In this document: in pieces, positions 6,388 to 8,278 of the stretch | Numbering within the stretch: position 1 is the first letter of the stretch | Layout of the letters: the number at the start of each line of letters is the position of its first letter | NCBI GenBank assembly: GCA_022616395.1 | Contig: JAKEEV010000347.1 | Location: forward strand, 1 to 8,278 | DNA from: Planctomycetia bacterium | GTDB lineage: Bacteria > Planctomycetota > Planctomycetia > Gemmatales > Gemmataceae | Direction of reading: 5' to 3' | Length of the DNA: 8,278 nucleotides | The notes under the pieces: model-generated | What the model saw: only the letters and a program-made list of their open reading frames with translations | Database searches by the model: none | Told to the model about the DNA's origin: nothing | Translations under genes and position numbers: made by a program

Positions 6388-6456
6388 GGCGAACCCCGCC
6401 CGCAAGGGCGGTGGGTCTTCACGGCACACCCACCGCCCTTGCGGGCGGGGTTCGCC
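6388..6456. repeat. Perfect 29-bp inverted repeat, family A copy 2, abutting the ftr stop codon
   Basis: The arms 6388-6416 and 6428-6456 are exact reverse complements around an 11-nt loop. The left arm begins GGCGAACCCCGCCCGCAAGG directly after the ftr TGA (6385-6387). It lies between the ftr stop and the convergent exported-protein stop at 6486, so it could act as a bidirectional terminator, although neither side has a U-tract. It shares its arm sequence with 3237-3309, with matched changes in both arms. Confidence 0.9.
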
Positions 6457-6485
6457 CGGAAGGAGTGTTGCTCACTGTCGACCGA

Positions 6486-7214
6486 CTACTTCTTCCCCTT
6501 GATGTACTTCTCCGGGGCGGCGTTGAATTCGTCGCGGCAGCCGGAGCAGCAGACGTAGTAGGTTTTGCCCTGATAGGTGACGGCGATGCTCGCGGCTCCT
6601 CCCGAGACGATGCACTCCTTCTTCTTCCCTCCACCGGCGAACGCGGTGCCGTCGCGATTGCCGACCATTCCGTAGACGCTGGCGAACACACCCTTTCCAC
6701 CATCCTGCTTTTCGTATTTCATCGCGAAGCGGGTACTCTCTTCGCCAATCGTGTTGAGCGTGATGCGGTAGACATCGCCGGTCTTGGCGTCTTTTCGTTC
6801 GACCTTCAGCGCGCCTTTGGCATATTCGCCCTCGAAGAGTTGCTTCGCCTGGTCCTTGCCGGCCGGGGTGAGCGTCAGCAGGTACTTCTTTTTCGCCAGG
6901 TCATAGCGCAGTTCGCCACCAGCGAAGTATTTGCCTTTTCCTTCGGCGAAGTTGACCGTGATCCACGCGTCTCCGTCCTTGAATTTCCACCCCCAGCTTA
7001 CCTTTTCCTTCCACGCTTCGGTCTTCGCCCCGACTTTCCGGGAGCCTTCCAGGTTCCACACGCCGATGAAGTCCTGGACGTTCTGAAGCGCCTTCTTGGC
7101 CTTGGCGAGGTCTTCAGGCTTGGGTTTCTTGTCCGGCTGGGCGGTGCCGCTTGAAACGGCCAGCGCGACGACTCCCGCCGCAAGGAAAGCAAGGGCGATC
7201 ATCCGCTGAAACAT
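6486..7214 (-). CDS. Exported protein with DUF1579-like region and C-terminal YHS/TRASH-like cysteine motif
   Basis: The protein has 242 residues. Residues 1-25 form a signal peptide (basic start, hydrophobic LAFLAAGVVALAV, likely cut after SGTA), so the protein is exported. Residues ~28-45 are Lys-rich. Residues ~48-190 look like a beta-barrel or lipocalin-type fold opening with FIGVWNLEGSRK, similar in style to DUF1579-like proteins; no active site is evident. Residues ~197-240 carry a YHS/TRASH-type motif: ECIVSGG (C201), then YQGKTYYVCCSGCRDEF (C222, C223, C226) and PEKYI. C201, C222 and C226 fit the usual metal ligands; C223 is extra. TRASH domains bind or sense metals such as copper. 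The start is ATG 7214 with GGAG (7221-7224) 6 bases ahead. The gene is separated by 264 bp from the methyltransferase gene upstream on the same strand and is probably transcribed on its own. Confidence 0.82.
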   Translation of the reverse strand: MFQRMIALAFLAAGVVALAVSSGTAQPDKKPKPEDLAKAKKALQNVQDFIGVWNLEGSRKVGAKTEAWKEKVSWGWKFKDGDAWITVNFAEGKGKYFAGGELRYDLAKKKYLLTLTPAGKDQAKQLFEGEYAKGALKVERKDAKTGDVYRITLNTIGEESTRFAMKYEKQDGGKGVFASVYGMVGNRDGTAFAGGGKKKECIVSGGAASIAVTYQGKTYYVCCSGCRDEFNAAPEKYIKGKK

Positions 7215-7220
7215 CGAAAA

Positions 7221-7224
7221 CTCC
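7221..7224 (-). promoter_or_regulatory. Ribosome binding site of the exported YHS/TRASH protein gene
   Basis: GGAG on the minus strand lies 6 bases before the ATG at 7214, and supports that start over the in-frame ATG four codons later. Confidence 0.7.
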
Positions 7225-7258
7225 GGTGAATGGAGATGGTGGGAAGGTTTGACACTAC

Positions 7259-7287
7259 TTGGACGCGAAGGCCGACGGTTGGGTTCC
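7259..7287 (-). promoter_or_regulatory. Candidate ECF-type promoter upstream of the YHS/TRASH protein gene
   Basis: On the minus strand, GGAACCC (7287-7281) is followed after 16 bases by GTCCAA (7264-7259). This resembles the GGAAC / GTC elements of many ECF promoters. A start near 7252 would leave a leader of about 38 bases. Such short motifs arise by chance in GC-rich DNA, and no link to the sigma factor in this window is shown. Confidence 0.25.
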
Positions 7288-7344
7288 GCGACTCATTCAT
7301 TCCTAAACGATAAACCCGCTCCGGGCCAGTGAATACCGGTTTGG

Positions 7345-7481
7345 TAGGCCCGCCGAGCCGAGGCGGTCTTCAGAGTAGTCATCACGCTCCGCGTGATGTG
7401 TCTTTCTCTCCGCCGCTTGCGCGTCGGCATCACGCGCAGCGTGATGACTACTCAGAAGTGCCGCTCGGCAGGCGGCACCTA
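7345..7481. repeat. Composite element of four hairpins with imperfect terminal inverted repeats
   Basis: The arms CAGAGTAGTCATCACGC... (7371-7398) and its reverse complement (7428-7455) match at 26 of 28 positions. Each contains its own 8-bp hairpin, CATCACGC-NNN-GCGTGATG, at 7380-7398 (loop TCC) and 7428-7446 (loop GCA). Each is flanked outside by a further GC hairpin with a 7-nt loop: CCGCC/GGCGG at 7350-7366, and GTGCCGC/GCGGCAC at 7458-7478. The outer ends both read TAGG: at 7345-7348 on plus and 7481-7478 on minus. The order A-B-b-a is that of a BIME, a pair of REP-like units in inverted orientation. The TAG of the right end is the stop of the methyltransferase gene. No transposase or RAYT gene is in the window. 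Confidence 0.8.
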
Positions 7482-8278
7482 CTCCAGGAGCGCATCCTGG
7501 GCGAGCGCATCGAGCGTCGGGTCGAGGGTGCTGGCGAGCGCGGAGCGAATGTCGGCCGGGTCGGTGATCGGCTGGCCGTTGCGCTGAACGGTCAGGTCGC
7601 CTGCGACTGCCAGTTCGGTGAGCGAATCGGCCAGTGCTGCTCGGTCGCGCGTGCCATTGAGCAGCGGAAGAAGTCGCACGCTCAGATCGGAGAGCTTCAC
7701 CACTTCGTGCCGACGATTGGCGACCGCGGACTGTCCCTCCGCGGCCCGCAGACGCGCGTGAGACAGAGCCACGGGATTTGTTGCCGGCGTGCGCGAAAAC
7801 GCAAGGGGTATCGCGTGGAGTTCGATCACATCGCACGAGATGTACGCGTTCAACAGACCCAGAGCGAGTGTTTGCAAGTCCTCGTTGGTAGCCGGACGAT
7901 CCAGCTTCGCCGCGGCGCGCTGAAGCAACTCCAGAAACGGCACCGTCGCGGGCCAAACTTCGGCCAGCACGGTCATCGCGGACTTGAATAGCTGCGAGGT
8001 CGTCGAAATACTCATTCCAGTGCGGCTCTGGAACTGCACGGATGAGTCATTCGCCAGATCGACCGGCTTCGCCGACTTGCCGCTTGAGGCGACATGCAAC
8101 CCATACACTCGCTCCGGCACAATGCCCCAGTCTGGTTGCTGCTCAGAGCGCACCAGGAGCGTCTCGCGGAACGTGCGGTTGCGAACGAAGTCGAGATACT
8201 GTTCCGTTTGAATTTGATCGCTGGCGAGCTTCGCGAGCGTCTTCTGCACATCCGCTCCGAAGTTACCGGTGACCATCG
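7479..8278 (-). CDS. SAM-dependent methyltransferase with regulatory domain, N-terminal part outside window
   Basis: Only the C-terminal ~265 residues are visible; the frame is open to the right edge. The ATG at 8276 is taken as internal because family members carry the catalytic methyltransferase domain ahead of this point. The first visible 100 residues match the methyltransferase regulatory domain (MethyTransf_Reg): TLAKLASDQIQTEQYLDFVR, then NRTFRETLLVR. The last ~120 match the C-terminal region that follows it in the same proteins: NPVALSHARLRAAEGQSAVA, NRRHEVVKLSD, LLPLLNGTRDRAALAD. Proteins of this layout include the Rickettsia-type protein lysine methyltransferases, but the substrate here is unknown. 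The protein ends at a normal family end (LAQDALLE), with its TAG in the terminal repeat of the composite element. Confidence 0.85.
   Translation of the reverse strand, partial: MVTGNFGADVQKTLAKLASDQIQTEQYLDFVRNRTFRETLLVRSEQQPDWGIVPERVYGLHVASSGKSAKPVDLANDSSVQFQSRTGMSISTTSQLFKSAMTVLAEVWPATVPFLELLQRAAAKLDRPATNEDLQTLALGLLNAYISCDVIELHAIPLAFSRTPATNPVALSHARLRAAEGQSAVANRRHEVVKLSDLSVRLLPLLNGTRDRAALADSLTELAVAGDLTVQRNGQPITDPADIRSALASTLDPTLDALAQDALLE

Noticed and set aside
6384..7154. A 256-codon open frame on the plus strand opposite the exported protein gene.
   Set aside because: The minus strand has a signal peptide, a cysteine motif and a good ribosome binding site; the plus frame starts inside the inverted repeat and resembles nothing.
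4368..7214. A metal-handling operon formed by HMA-MauE, ftr and the YHS/TRASH protein.
   Set aside because: The genes are on different strands, separated by terminator-like stems and a 385-base gap, so joint transcription is not supported.
7329..7991. A plus-strand open frame running through the composite repeat into the methyltransferase gene.
   Set aside because: It translates repeat DNA and the antisense of a recognised domain.

Overview
The window is GC-rich and looks like a chromosomal segment of a planctomycete, most likely of the Gemmata lineage. Three things point there: a very long ECF sigma factor with a membrane segment and HEAT-like C-terminal extension, a bacterial gene for a tetrahydromethanopterin-linked C1 enzyme, and a hairpin repeat in almost every gap between genes. 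This placement is inferred from gene content; no rRNA or other marker gene is present. I saw no tRNA, rRNA, CRISPR array, transposase or phage gene.

Layout, left to right. At 3-698 (+) is the 3' part of a gene for a beta-repeat protein with a C-terminal PDZ domain. A hairpin repeat at 700-747 separates it from a convergent gene at 764-3166 (-), an 800-residue ECF sigma factor with a predicted transmembrane helix and a large C-terminal region. Upstream of that on the same strand, behind a long inverted repeat at 3237-3309, is a SirB1-family (transglutaminase-like plus TPR) gene at 3310-4131 (-). The divergent gap to the next gene carries two facing arrays of a 7-bp repeat (4194-4284). At 4368-5093 (+) is a fusion of a heavy-metal-associated domain to a MauE/DoxX-like membrane domain, followed by a terminator-like hairpin (5102-5143) and another hairpin repeat (5162-5204). 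At 5479-6387 (+) is formylmethanofuran:tetrahydromethanopterin formyltransferase (ftr/fhcD). A perfect 29-bp inverted repeat (6388-6456) lies between it and a convergent gene at 6486-7214 (-) for an exported protein with a C-terminal YHS/TRASH-like cysteine motif. The right edge holds the 3' part of a methyltransferase gene with a methyltransferase regulatory domain (7479-8278, -), ending at a 137-bp composite element of four hairpins (7345-7481).

The genes do not form one obvious pathway. The only clear metabolic step is Ftr, which belongs to the H4MPT-linked formaldehyde oxidation pathway; no other gene of that pathway is visible. Two neighbours of ftr carry metal-type cysteine motifs, but no functional link can be shown.

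The strongest unusual signal is between the genes. Inverted repeats sit directly against stop codons. Two belong to one sequence family, and both follow a TGA stop with no intervening base. The composite element at the right edge appears to contain the TAG stop of its neighbour within a terminal repeat.
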